From Funneliformis mosseae (lineage: Eukaryota; Glomeromycota; Glomeromycetes; Glomerales; Glomeraceae), in the NCBI GenBank assembly GCA_910592005.1, contig CAJVPP010002763.1, positions 1 to 13,611 of the forward strand: a stretch of 13,611 nt of DNA, read 5' to 3'. A program made the translations under genes and the position numbers. Positions 1-9,172 of this stretch are shown here, piece after piece. Positions within the stretch are counted from its first letter, which is position 1. Every line of letters begins with the position of its first letter. The notes under the pieces are model-generated. The model was not told where the DNA came from and searched no databases. It saw only the letters and a list, made by a program, of their open reading frames with translations.

Positions 1-549
1 AACTATATTTTTTATATAATAATTATATTATTAATATTAATATTTTATTTTTTATTAAAAAATTAATACTTTTTTATGTTTGTAGGCAAATTTGCCTGCA
101 TTATTAGACAAAGAAATAGTATCTAATTTATCATATATAATAGATACTAATGTAATAAATATAATGAAAATTATGCTTTATTTACTAGAATACTAAATAA
201 TTTTAATAATATATATTAAGAATTTCCATCTGAAGAATATGCAGAATTTATGCATATAATAATAAAATTTCATGTACAAAATCTACTTGCCAATACTTTT
301 ATACAATTTTTTAATAAATATTCAAATTATAATAATAATCCATTACTATTAATATTACAAGTTAGATGAGAATTTATGAAAAATTTAGAACTTTCATATT
401 TTGGATAGCGAAAAGAAAGTATATTTAAATATAAAGAAAAGAAATATATTTTTAAATATAGGATAGTATTTAATAATATACATCAAATTTTAATGAATGA
501 AGATATAATAAAGGAATTTATATTCAAATATAAATTATCTAAGAAAAAT

Positions 550-617
550 GTAAGTATAATTACTTAGAATATTATTTTATTTATTTATTATTATATTAAT
601 TTTTTTTTATTGATTAG
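550..617 (+). other. Predicted spliceosomal intron, element 1 transposase
   Basis: A 68-bp AT-rich segment starts with the strong donor GTAAGT and ends TTGATTAG. Splicing it joins the block ending KLSKKN to the block NVYTNIFNFN that precedes the doubled Trp motif, the order expected in the family. Confidence 0.55.
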
Positions 618-1251
618 AATTCCAATTAATGTATATACAAATATATTTAATTTTAATTAGTGAGAAAATCTAGAATAAAAGCTTCTTATCAAGTATATAT
701 TATACTAATTATTTTATATGCAAATGCTATACTTTGTGATCAATTAGGTAAAACTTCATGATATTCAATATTTATAATACTTAAAAATATTCCTTTAGCT
801 CATCATAATAAAACTGATGCTAAATTTTTATTATGATATATTCCTAGTTTTGAATATCATAGTTTATCAGAAAACAATTAATATAATTTTGCTCAGCAAT
901 ATTAAATCTTTTTTACTATACACTTGCAACAATATTATAACTATTAAGAGTTATAAGCAATAAAAGCATATATTTATATGTCAATAATAATATTAAGTGA
1001 TTTTATTCATATTTGGCATTAATAATTGCAAATTAACCTAAAGCATGTATTATGTGTGCTACTTATGGATTATCAAATTCTTTATATCCTTATCTTTTTT
1101 GCTTAATTGATCGTGATGCATTAAATAATGTTTATATTAAAAATGAAGACATTATTATTCGTAATGAGAATAATACCAAAAATATTTTATATTAAAATAA
1201 TAATAAATAAATCTCTATATATAATGTGAGAAATTCTTTATGAAAACTTCT

Positions 1252-1313
1252 GTAAGTAATTTTATATTTATATTTTATTTATTTTTTAAATTAATAATAT
1301 TTATGTATTATAG
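1252..1313 (+). other. Predicted spliceosomal intron, element 1 transposase
   Basis: A 62-bp segment starts GTAAGT and ends GTATTATAG. It lies just before the FDIYTICMIDC block. The open frame that begins at 1240 reads straight through it, which explains the run of hydrophobic residues there: that stretch is intron, not a membrane segment. Confidence 0.6.
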
Positions 1314-1895
1314 ATATTTTGATATTTATACTATATGCATGATTGATTGTATATATTATATAGACCTTGGTCTTTTTCAATATCAATTACAATTTATTGT
1401 TGAATTATTAAAATTTAATTATATTAATAATTCAATAAGAATTCTTGAAAAATTTTTATTTCAAATTCCTTGATATTCAAATCTTAAAATTTTTAAAAAT
1501 AGATTTGAAAGATTAAATTGATTAACTGTATCTGAATACTGTAATTTAATGAAGATTATACTATTTATTTTAGATGAACTAATATTAGATAAAAATCTTA
1601 ATAAGAATTTGTGAGACCTTTTTTATTATAGATTAATATGTATATATGGAAGTATCAACAAGAATATACTGAATCAGTTTTTTATGAATTTGAGATAAAT
1701 TTACTAATAATAAATAATTTTTTATATATTTGTTTAATAAAAATTAATGCTAATTTATTTTTTTTTATTAAAAGAAATCTATTATTATATAGAGTAATTT
1801 ATTTATTATACTCATGTTAAAAATTTCTCCATCAAATTTAAACTTATCCAAATTACACAGTTGGTATTATCATTTAATACCATCTATTCATCAGT

Positions 1896-1898
1896 TTG
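1896..1898. repeat. Left target-site duplication (TTG) of element 2
   Basis: TTG here and TTG at 9013-9015 flank the inserted element. A 3-bp duplication is what CACTA-type transposons make. Keeping one copy restores a glycine codon (g1898 plus gt9016-9017) between HQF and IINRF, matching the conserved Gly of the family. Confidence 0.75.
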
Positions 1899-1930
1899 TA
1901 CAGTTCAAATAAAGAAGTATCAGATTATCA
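1899..1930 (+). repeat. Left terminal inverted repeat of element 2
   Basis: It starts TACAGTTCAAATAAAG and pairs with the right end over 32 positions (about 21 matches, no gaps). The inferred older form starts CACAG. The T at position 1 and the A at positions 9 and 13 look like deamination of C or of the opposite-strand C. Confidence 0.75.
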
Positions 1931-2145
1931 AGTTTTAGACAAATATCAGGATAAATTAGGAATCGATATTTACTGAAACTTGATATAGTCACATCAGATA
2001 AGTATCGATATAATTGTTACCATATGATATTTAAATATAGGACCTGATATTATAAAGGAAAATCAAGTAAGTTCCAGAATTTTATAGGATAATCTGATAG
2101 ATTCTGTATTCTAGAAATTCATTGTCCTATCAGATACCCGATAGC
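1918..2145. repeat. Left subterminal zone of element 2: TATCAG/CTGATA motifs in both orientations
   Basis: TATCAG or ATCAGATA occurs at 1918, 1944, 1993 and 2128, and CTGATA on the plus strand at 2044 and 2094. The zone ends with the hairpin-like CTATCAGATACCCGATAG (2126-2143). Clustered short motifs in both orientations just inside the ends are typical of CACTA elements, where they bind element-encoded proteins. Binding is inferred. Confidence 0.6.
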
Positions 2146-2500
2146 TTTTTGATTTACTACGTCAAATTGGTTAATACATAGTAATTTTTATTAAAGTTTT
2201 TGGATTAATATTTTTTTTAAAAAAAATAGAACAATTATATTTCACAATCCAACTACTAGGACAAATTTTTTTTAATCAATAATATATATTTATTGCCATA
2301 TTAACTAAGAGTTAGTTACAAGCTACAATTATTTCATAATTTGCTAATTATCTTATAATTCAAAAATGTATTACTTAATTAACCCAATTAATATATTAGA
2401 ATGTAATACAAAACCTAAATTAAAATAAAATGTAACATTAAAATCTCTCGTAATAAAAAAAACTCTCTCTCGAAAATAAAAATGCATATACCATTAATAA
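2146..2500. other. AT-rich spacer between the left subterminal zone and the transposase 3' end
   Basis: About 355 bp without a recognisable gene. It contains A/T homopolymers near 2207-2230 and a short CTCTCTCTCG stretch near 2463. It probably contains the transposase 3' untranslated region (minus strand), but I see no clear polyadenylation signal. Confidence 0.4.
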
Positions 2501-5500
2501 TCAAATATGAAATTTTCTATTTATTGGAATAATTGACATGTACTTTTTTGGTTTTCTTTGACTGACTTCAAAACTTCCTAAAACAAATTGACATAAAATA
2601 TTGTGGATAGGAATAATACAATCTCTTTCAACTTCATAGAATTTTGATTTTCATAATTCGATGTTGCAGGATTTATCATCATCTATTTTGCAGTGGAATC
2701 TAATATTGTGGTTTTCAGACGGTTTATACCATCTAACAAATGCTAAATAATGTGTATTTTCCTCCAGTAGATGAACTGTATATTCAAAATAGAACTGGGC
2801 TTGACCAGGGTATACATCAGAATTATCATCATCTGTAAAGAAACGGACCAATATTTTTGCTGATTTGACATATTGAGAAGATAAGGTTGACCCAAACACT
2901 TCCGTTACAATTCTTAATTGGCTAAATTGATTAACATTTGGATCAACAGGAATAGAAAAATCTGGAGTATTATGAATTCGTAACAATGTAATAAAGTCTT
3001 TATTGTATGTATTACAATAAAAATCAACTAATAACTTTTGAAGTTCTTGCTGCAGTGTCACATTTTATTTTAATGGCCTAGAAAAGAGCCTGGAAATAGT
3101 TCAAAACCATAAGCTACTTCTTTTTCTATTTTTGTTAATAGTAGGCAGAATGTTCAATATTCTTTATCAGAATATTCATCATATGTAGAAAGACTTTTAA
3201 CTGAATCTTTCAGTTTTAATATTTCAAGATTTTCTTGAAAATGCCAGTTCTGTTCAATGCGAGATGTTAATTCATCCAAAAGAGTATTATTTTGAATGAC
3301 ATTCATAAGCTCTAATTCAATCTTTCTATGATTATTATTAAATGATCCTAAGTATTTAGATATTCAGTAAATGCTAGTATCAAACAATAATATTAACAAG
3401 ATGATTACCTAATAATCCATTCATATTTTCCATTGAGTAATACCAAAAGGCATACTAAAGACCATAATCCAACATGCATTCACATAAACACATGCATAGA
3501 TGTAAATTTAGAGAAATTTTTTTAGATCCGTATATTCGTTCAATTTCTTTAACCATTTTTACTAAACGCTGATAGGCTTCTATTAGATCATTTTTTGATA
3601 CTATTCTATACACTAAAATGTTGCAAGTACGGACGAAATTTACCAGAATTTTTCAGTCAACTTCTTTCAAGAGATCCCAAGTAATGGTTATTATATATAT
3701 TAATATGAATGTTTTCTACTGATCTGCAGAAAAACTGGAAAAACCTTTTCCTGTATCTATTTTGCTTAGAAGCCTACCAATATCAGTTGGTACTTGTATT
3801 TGATTGGCTCTCTTTTGCATAATTGCAAGATCAGATGAGATGAGCTTTTTTTTTCAATTCATAGTCTCATCATAATCCACTTTGTAATGCTGAGAAAAAG
3901 ACAATGCATAGGATCTATAATTAGAAATCATATAGGATTAAAGTAAGATAAGCGATATATCTCAGACCTTTGTATAAAGGTTTTTAATATATATTTTCGT
4001 CTTTGCTCATCTGTTTTACAGTTTTTTCATTCAAAAGCATTTTTTTTAACCTCTTCAACATTTCTTTCTATAAACCAGCTATCCATATTAGCCAATTCTC
4101 CAAAATTCAGCTGGTTTTTTTATCAAAATTAGCATATTTAAGATATAGATAATACGCAATATTCGCAGATATATACCTGCATAGCTTTCTTGCTGCAGGT
4201 ATATCACAAGCACAGCAAATAACAGCCCCTCTGATCATCTTTCTATTAGAATTTTTGAAAGATTCTGGTAATTCTATTTCTCGCCATAATTTAACTAATT
4301 GATTAACTAAAGGGCTAAATAATAATTTATTTGGTGTAGTTTTGGTTCCTTTAGACTCAGAATCATTGCTAACGTTAATATATTGGATGGCTTAAATTGT
4401 TTATTACGAGGCAAGTTATATATTATAGCATAGATTGCTTTTGTGCTATATTGAGAGTTTTCAAAGGGCTGGAACCAATCTATATTAAGCATTATTCCAA
4501 TATGAATATCTGTTAAATTTGGCTGAAAAAAGATCGAATCATTTTCATTTTTAAAAGATTTTCATATTCTCCCATCATATATTCAGCAAGAATTTCTGGA
4601 TCAGAAAGACGATTAACCCACTTTTTACAAGATTCTTCAAATCCTTTTCTTTTAAATAGGAGATTCAACTGGTGTTTTAAGCTGATAGTGAAAAATATTG
4701 AACTTGGCTTTTTGATTATTCCATTTTTTATATTAACACATTTGTATAAAATTCTTTTATAGGCATTTCATTTATTATTCATTGAATGATTCAGAAATTC
4801 TTAGAATATATACTTAGTGATTTTAGATGTGATTTTAGGTGTGATTTTAGGACAATCACTAGACACATTAGCAATATTATATAACTTACAACAGTTTTCA
4901 CAGTTCGCATAGTTAATTAGATTGGTACAAATGTCAAAATTCTTTTGCATTACATATTGTCACTGGGTTCATTTTCATTTATCTTAATGTTTAAGTTAAA
5001 AGGCTGCAGCAGCTGATTTTACACGTTGAAGTTTCTGATCTTAGGATTTTCTCTAAGTCCTACAGGTATCCATTATACTTAAATCAACTCAGCAATTTAT
5101 CACGTCTTAGAGTTTAAGATATATTTAATTGAACTCATAATAACGAACTCAATAGCAAGTTAGTGTAGTGTATCATAACAATTCTAGATAAGAGATAATA
5201 TTGAAGGGAAAAGTAGTTTGTGTAAATTTAAATGGATTTCTTTATTTATAACTTAAAACTCGCAAAAGAGTTAATTTACAACTTAAGCAAAAAGTTATTC
5301 TATTTATACAAATGAATTTGCTACAGCTAACTATTTGCTACACTATAAATTAACTAAATATATATATATGTCTCAATAAAAGTATACTTAAATATAATAA
5401 AATAATAAAAATAATAAAAAGAAATAAAATAAATTACAGATGTTAAAGAAATTATAAATAAAATAAAGTAAACAGATTAAACAGACTGTTTAGAAAATAC

Positions 5501-6297
5501 AGGAAAAACAAGCATGTCAGGTGAAACAGAAATTATTGCTGATCACTATTTGGCATAGCAGTGACATCATCTAATGTGAAATCATTATTGATTAACATAT
5601 CCCACATGATATTTGGAATTGCAATTTCTTCAGTTGATAATATAGAGAAGTGGGAAAAGCAGAGAATAATTTTTTGTTTATATTTATAAGAATATAATGA
5701 AAAAACTTAAAGAGTGAATTTGTGGTCACATTAGATAGTCAAAACCTCTCCTGGTACTTCAAAATCCATATTATAATCCATAAAAAGGAATCATCAAAGC
5801 TTTCTTTAGCATACTTAAAATCATTTTTTTCTGATTCAGTTTCTAGTACATCAAAATTCAATTGAAAATCTTCGTCTGAATCGTCTGAGGAGTTTTCTAA
5901 AGCATCATCTTCAAAGGTTCTTTTATTGTCTTCTTCAGATATATCATTACCATCATCACTATTACTATCAAAAAACAGTTTGCTTACTACTTCCCGAATT
6001 GAGATTTTAGACTTCCTTTTTTTCTGAGAATAACTGACATTTTTTTAACTAAAAATGAATAGTTTTCTTCATATGATTTTTGTGGTTCTTTATTATTAAT
6101 ATCTATAAGATTTTTTAAAGGAGATAATAGAGTAACAGATAAAAATAGATTAGTCGATTCTTTAATTTTCCTTTGAGATACAATAGGCGCAATCTTTTTT
6201 TTAGAATAGGCTGATTTAGTTCTAGGGTCTACCAATTTTCCATTACAAGCTTGACAATAACATGATATATGTTTTCAGGTTTAGGAAAAAGGAACAT
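2501..6297 (-). pseudogene. Plavaka/Tnp2-type (CACTA) transposase of element 2, decayed
   Basis: Blocks in translation order: CYCQACNGKLVDP (6225-6263, CxxC); basic KKRKSK, a possible nuclear signal (6003-6026); an Asp/Glu-rich stretch (about 5820-5980); WIIIWILKYQERF (5742-5780); CENCCKLYN (about 4880-4902); KKWVNRLSDPE (about 4597-4630); DGRI-stop-KSF (about 4550-4576); MLNIDWFQPFENSQYST then NILTLAM (4307-4492); ICCACDIPAARKLC (about 4180-4225); DSWFIERN; DPMHCLFL (about 3891-3914, likely catalytic); ENMNGLLG (about 3420-3445); and a C-terminal domain with YLAFVRWYKP and CNIEL-stop-KS ending NRKFHI with its natural stop at 2501-2503. At least seven Trp positions are stops and several 1-nt frameshifts occur. 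The 136-codon frame at 2651-3061 opens at GTG and is only a slice of this gene. A segment at about 4970-5530 does not fit. The 6297 start is tentative. Confidence 0.8.
4970..5530. other. About 560 bp of non-coding AT-rich DNA interrupting the transposase pseudogene
   Basis: The family normally has only a short linker between the WI..WI..YQ.RF helix region (5742-5780) and the CxxC block (about 4884). Here some 560 bp of stop-rich sequence intervenes, including an A-rich run near 5388-5435 and a repeated GAACTCA pair near 5134-5155. It may be a small insertion or an unusually long intron. No clean inverted repeats or target duplication were seen. Confidence 0.4.
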
Positions 6298-6806
6298 ATG
6301 AAGAAGTTTTGTTACTTTTATTTAAAGATATTGTTAATTATATCAATTTGAAAATGATTGAAAATTTTTAAAATGAAATTGTAAGTTTTTATATTGTATT
6401 TTTACTTAACATAGCTAATCTGATATACTAATAGTTTAATATATGACTTTTTACTAAATATAGATCTGATCATGAAGTTTATTTAATATATAAATAGTTA
6501 AACATGATACAGCTTTAAGTTGAATGAATTTTTTCTCAGAGATCACAAAGTCTATTTAATATATAAATAGTTAAATATGATACGAATTTAAGTTGAATGA
6601 ATTTCTTCTCAGAGACAAAGAAAAAAAATTAAGAAAAAATATTATATCATAGTAACTTTCTTTTACTAAGTGTTTAATATACAAACTTCTAAATACAGAT
6701 TATTATATTGGTTATATCTGATTTGTTAAAAAAAACACTTATATATTAACGATTTTATTAGTTTACAAAATTATAAAATCTATCGAAGTAAGAAAATTCA
6801 AGAGAA
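6298..6806. promoter_or_regulatory. Intergenic region between the two divergent genes of element 2
   Basis: About 510 bp, very AT-rich, with no coding resemblance. It separates the start of the minus-strand transposase from the plus-strand accessory gene, so it should hold both promoters. It contains a 73-bp tandem duplication (6468-6613). Promoter function is inferred from position only. Confidence 0.45.
6468..6613. repeat. Tandem duplication, 2 x 73 bp
   Basis: Copies 6468-6540 and 6541-6613 abut exactly and differ at 8 of 73 positions, 7 of them transitions. Each contains the imperfect palindrome TATTTAATATATAAATA, and each ends TTCTCAGA. Confidence 0.9.
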
Positions 6807-7081
6807 ATGTCATTATACAATAGGGAAGAGTCACTATACAGAGAAGGTTCATATGGAAGTAAAAGGCATATACATGTAAGAGGTAGAAGTTGAACTTTAC
6901 GTATTCTTATATCATCAGAAAGAAGAGGCAGAGTACTAAGTTGTACTTCTAATTTATTAGAAAGAGAGGCAGAGACCGAGAAAGAAGAAGAAAAGAAAGA
7001 AGTGTTAGTAAGGATTATAGAAATATTAGAGGGAAAAAAGAAGCAAAAGAAGTGAAAGTAGAGAAATTAGAAATCAGAAAG

Positions 7082-7164
7082 GTAATAAATTTTTATGGTA
7101 AGAAATATTGAATATTAATAAAAAGATTTATTACAATTTGTTATTTCAATAAAAAATTGTGGAG
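7082..7164 (+). other. Predicted intron 1 of the accessory pseudogene
   Basis: It begins GTAATA after LEIRK and ends GGAG before LHSTV. Removing it joins the basic exon to the SRTR exon without a frame change. Confidence 0.5.
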
Positions 7165-7335
7165 TTACATTCAACTGTCTTGAAATTGATTGAAGAAGTA
7201 AGAGAACTTTATCACAGAAATAAGAGTCGAACAAGAATATCTTCATTGTCTTCTGACTCTTTAGCTAACAGGAATTTTAAAGAAACCCAGAATAATTTGA
7301 AACCTATGAATAACAACTATAAAAAAGCTTTTTGT

Positions 7336-7455
7336 GTTAGTATGAGTACTTGATTGATTGTCATTTTTTAATGGTTAGTTTATAATTGTGTAAATATATT
7401 TAATTTAACTAATACTTTTTATCTATTGTAAAATAATGTTGATCAAATTTTAAAG
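7336..7455 (+). other. Predicted intron 2 of the accessory pseudogene
   Basis: The donor GTTAGT at 7336 and acceptor TTAAAG at 7455 join KKAFC to GLNDSLRLNHEKF in frame. The segment contains ACTAATAC, a good branch-site match. An alternative donor, GTATGA at 7340, would break the frame. Confidence 0.45.
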
Positions 7456-8022
7456 GGTTTGAATGACTCTTTAAGGTTAAATCATGAAAAATTTTAGACT
7501 GAAATCGAAGTGTACGTTATTCAAAATATGATACTAGTTATAAAAAGGGTATTCAGAGATAGATTCCAATATACTAACGCAAAAATGAAGAAGGTTCTAC
7601 AGAAACTTCATTGCGATAGAAGAGATGCGCATACCGTTTCATTAAATTTTTTAAAGTCTAAGGCAAACAAGCAAAGAGTTAGTGTAAATAGTAGACGAAA
7701 AGATGTAAGTATTATATGGTTTAAGGATAACTTTATATAGAATCAATATTCTACATTCATTTCAAAATTTCATTTTGTTTAATGGAGGACTTTTTATTAC
7801 TTCTGAAAACTCATTAATTACATTAATATTTATTATTGTATTTATTACAAAAAAAAGTATCAGTGAAAAAGAGCACTACAACATATACTAGATGCTAATG
7901 ATCAAATGCTAACGGACTTACAATTTTCAATGGAATAGAATGATTAGATTAAGGACCTAAAAAAGGTCATTGATGATTCTAGTTACCACTTGACGAACTT
8001 TCTGAATCAGATAATGAAAAAG

Positions 8023-8091
8023 GTAATGCATTTTTATCACATATAGTTATTAATACTCTATTGATTAAGTATTAATCACTTTCTTTTCTAG
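8023..8091 (+). other. Predicted intron 3 of the accessory pseudogene
   Basis: A 69-bp segment from GTAATG to TTTTCTAG, with TATTAATCAC upstream of a pyrimidine-rich acceptor, following the exon ending NQIMKK. Confidence 0.55.
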
Positions 8092-8417
8092 CATAAGAAG
8101 AAAAAGATAAGAAGATTCGTCCATTTAGAAATGAAAATTCAAATCATATTATTTACATATACGACAAGAGATAGAGATCGCAAAGGGTAAAACATTGATT
8201 TTAGCATTTAATAATTATTGATAGTATGTAATATTATAAATTTATTAATGACAATTATTGAATATGATCTAAATTTTTTTATTAGGTTCGACAATTTTTA
8301 CAGTATGCAGATTTCATAAGAAAAACTACCTAAAACATCAAAGTTGCAAGAAAAAGGTGGTATGATGATAATACATACGTAAATAACTCCAAGCTGCCTT
8401 TCGATACTTCAAAATAG

Positions 8418-8726
8418 ACCATTTCATCTTCATACTGATCTAAATAGAACTGTGTTTATTTACTAATAATTGTAATTTATTTTCATTTATAATTAATTGT
8501 TTATTTTTTATATATATAGAACGTTGTGTTTAATTAATAGTGTTTAACAATATAATTATCAATAGCATATCATTTATTAATAGTGTATTACAATAATAGA
8601 TATAGTAATAGAATAATGAATTGTATAATATTTTATTTTATTTTAAAATGTTATTTATAACATAATATTAAATAAAGTCAGCATATTACATGAAATTAAT
8701 TATCTATATTGATATATAAATTAAAT
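8418..8726. other. AT-rich spacer between the accessory gene and the right subterminal zone
   Basis: About 310 bp of A/T-dominated sequence with no coding resemblance and few structured repeats. It is likely 3' flank of the accessory gene. Confidence 0.4.
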
Positions 8727-8998
8727 ATCAGGCTCTACATAAAAATGATATATACCTGATTTATTGAAAAATTATATACACATCAGGTTATATAAGGATA
8801 TCTGATGTTCCTTCTGATATTTGTTCTAAATTTATATGATTCTTACCTGAATTATCCCAACCTGAATATCCTATAAATTATTTGTGATTATTGCTAAAAA
8901 CTGGTTAGAAATCATATAGGGATATCAGATTTCTTTCAAACTGAATTCGATTAAAAAAAAGAGGACTATCAGGTGACCAATGATCACTTGATAGCCTT
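8727..8998. repeat. Right subterminal zone of element 2: TATCAG/CTGATA motifs and terminal hairpin
   Basis: ATCAG-type motifs near 8728, 8773, 8924 and 8967 and CTGAT or CCTGA motifs near 8757, 8801, 8812, 8838 and 8861 run in both orientations. The zone ends in a hairpin, CTATCAGGTGACCA / TGATCACTTGATAG (8966-8994), with 12 Watson-Crick pairs, one G-T pair and one mismatch. It mirrors the zone at 1918-2145. Confidence 0.6.
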
Positions 8999-9012
8999 TC
9001 ATTCGACCTGTG
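8981..9012 (-). repeat. Right terminal inverted repeat of element 2
   Basis: On the minus strand it starts CACAGGTCGAATGAAAG and pairs with 1899-1930. It is the better preserved end, keeping both CpG-derived G positions that the left end has lost. Confidence 0.77.
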
Positions 9013-9015
9013 TTG
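9013..9015. repeat. Right target-site duplication (TTG) of element 2
   Basis: The second copy of the TTG found at 1896-1898. The element 1 gene resumes at the next base. Confidence 0.75.
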
Positions 9016-9117
9016 GTATTATTAATAGATTTACAAGTGAAACATATGATTTTTACATAAATTTAATATCATACAACTATATTGTATAACAAATAAATAT
9101 CAAATTAATACACAAAT

Positions 9118-9172
9118 GTAAGCTAATATATGCTATCAAAACATATTAACAAATATTATATTAAAATTTCAG
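9118..9172 (+). other. Predicted intron in the element 1 transposase
   Basis: A 55-bp segment from GTAAGC to AATTTCAG with ATTAAC inside. It separates the FTSETY block from the SIYHRIISKKATKK block. Confidence 0.5.

Larger units (their letters stand above)
86..1898 (+). pseudogene. Plavaka-like transposase, N-terminal and central part (element 1), heavily decayed and cut by element 2
   Basis: Remnant of a cut-and-paste DNA transposase. Recognisable blocks in order: FPSEEYAEF then FNKYSN (about 223-310); a Y/K-rich block to 549; NWWEK with both Trp codons as TAG-TGA (655-668); LGKTS then IPLAHHNKTDAKFLL (about 745-835); FCLIDRDALNNVYIKNEDII (about 1098-1160); FDIYTICMIDCIYYIDLGLF (about 1317-1378), the counterpart of the conserved acidic/His motif D-R-M-H-H-L-D-L-G; SNLKIFKNRFERL then LTVSEYCNLMKI (about 1477-1560); and LSKLHSWYYHLIPSIHQF (about 1842-1897). 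The frame is broken by many stops and frameshifts, and most Trp positions read TGA, TAG or TAA. Introns are visible at 550-617 and 1252-1313, and 84-85 may be an upstream acceptor. The gene stops mid-domain at 1898 where element 2 begins and resumes at 9016. Family assignment is from memory; decay is seen directly. Confidence 0.72.
6807..8417 (+). pseudogene. Accessory gene of element 2: Arg/Ser/Lys-rich multi-exon protein, decayed
   Basis: From ATG 6807 it reads MSLYNREESLYREGSYGSKR with RGRS, then after a frameshift a basic block RKRGRDRERRRKERS (about 6961-7008). Later blocks: LHSTVLKLIEEVRELYHRNK then SRTRISSLSSDS (7165-7260); VFRDRFQYTNAKMKKVLQKL (about 7540-7605) and VNSRRKD (to 7704); NGGLFITSENSLI (about 7780-7820); ALQHILDANDQMLTDLQFSM (about 7876-7935) and DLKKVIDDSSYHL (about 7950-7990); and KRWYDDNTYVNNSKLPFDTS before a stop at 8415-8417. 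Introns are likely at 7082-7164, 7336-7455, 8023-8091 and about 8189-8285. In-frame stops include TGA 6891 and TAG near 7495; frames opening at GTG 7159 and 7510 are exon slices. The N-terminus resembles SR-type proteins. I recall similar repeated genes in mycorrhizal fungi but know no function. A DNA-binding partner of the transposase is my inference from its position inside the element. Confidence 0.62.
1899..9012. mobile_element. Element 2: 7,114-bp CACTA/Plavaka-like transposon nested in the element 1 transposase
   Basis: Both borders come from two independent lines. First, the host gene reads LSKLHSWYYHLIPSIHQF up to 1897 and continues with GIINRFTSETYDF from 9016, in the same frame after removing 7,117 bp. 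Second, the resulting edges are inverted repeats: left TACAGTTCAAATAAAG, right (bottom strand) CACAGGTCGAATGAAAG, about 21 matches in 32 ungapped positions, with most differences near the tip being C-T or G-A changes. TTG target duplications flank them. CACAG-type ends with 3-bp duplications fit the CACTA superfamily. Inside are TATCAG-rich subterminal zones, a minus-strand transposase pseudogene and a plus-strand accessory pseudogene. It is decayed, but less so than element 1. Confidence 0.82.

Noticed and set aside
1240..1473. A 77-residue membrane-like protein
   Set aside because: The hydrophobic stretch is the predicted intron 1252-1313, and the remainder is a transposase block.
2651..3061. 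A stand-alone 136-codon gene on the minus strand
   Set aside because: It opens at GTG, has transposase sequence upstream and continues after the TGA at 2651-2653 in the same frame to the family's natural end at 2501. It is a slice of the pseudogene.
3916..3937. A 16-base match between 3921-3937 and 8907-8923 (TTAGAAATCATATAGG) as a dispersed repeat
   Set aside because: At this AT content one such match in 13.6 kb is expected by chance, and the first copy is explained as transposase coding sequence.
367..4564. TGA read as Trp (alternative or mitochondrial code)
   Set aside because: TAG and TAA also occur at Trp positions, Arg codons have become TGA, frameshifts are frequent, TGG is still used in the same genes, and spliceosomal introns point to nuclear DNA. 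Decay explains it better.
5388..5435. A-rich run as a retrotransposon poly(A) tail
   Set aside because: It is a mixed AATAA/TAAAA pattern inside a non-coding segment, with no reverse transcriptase or target duplication nearby; composition explains it.
1918..8998. CRISPR-like spaced repeats from the TATCAG motifs
   Set aside because: The motifs are 6-7 bases, in both orientations and irregularly spaced, in a eukaryotic transposon; this fits subterminal repeats instead.
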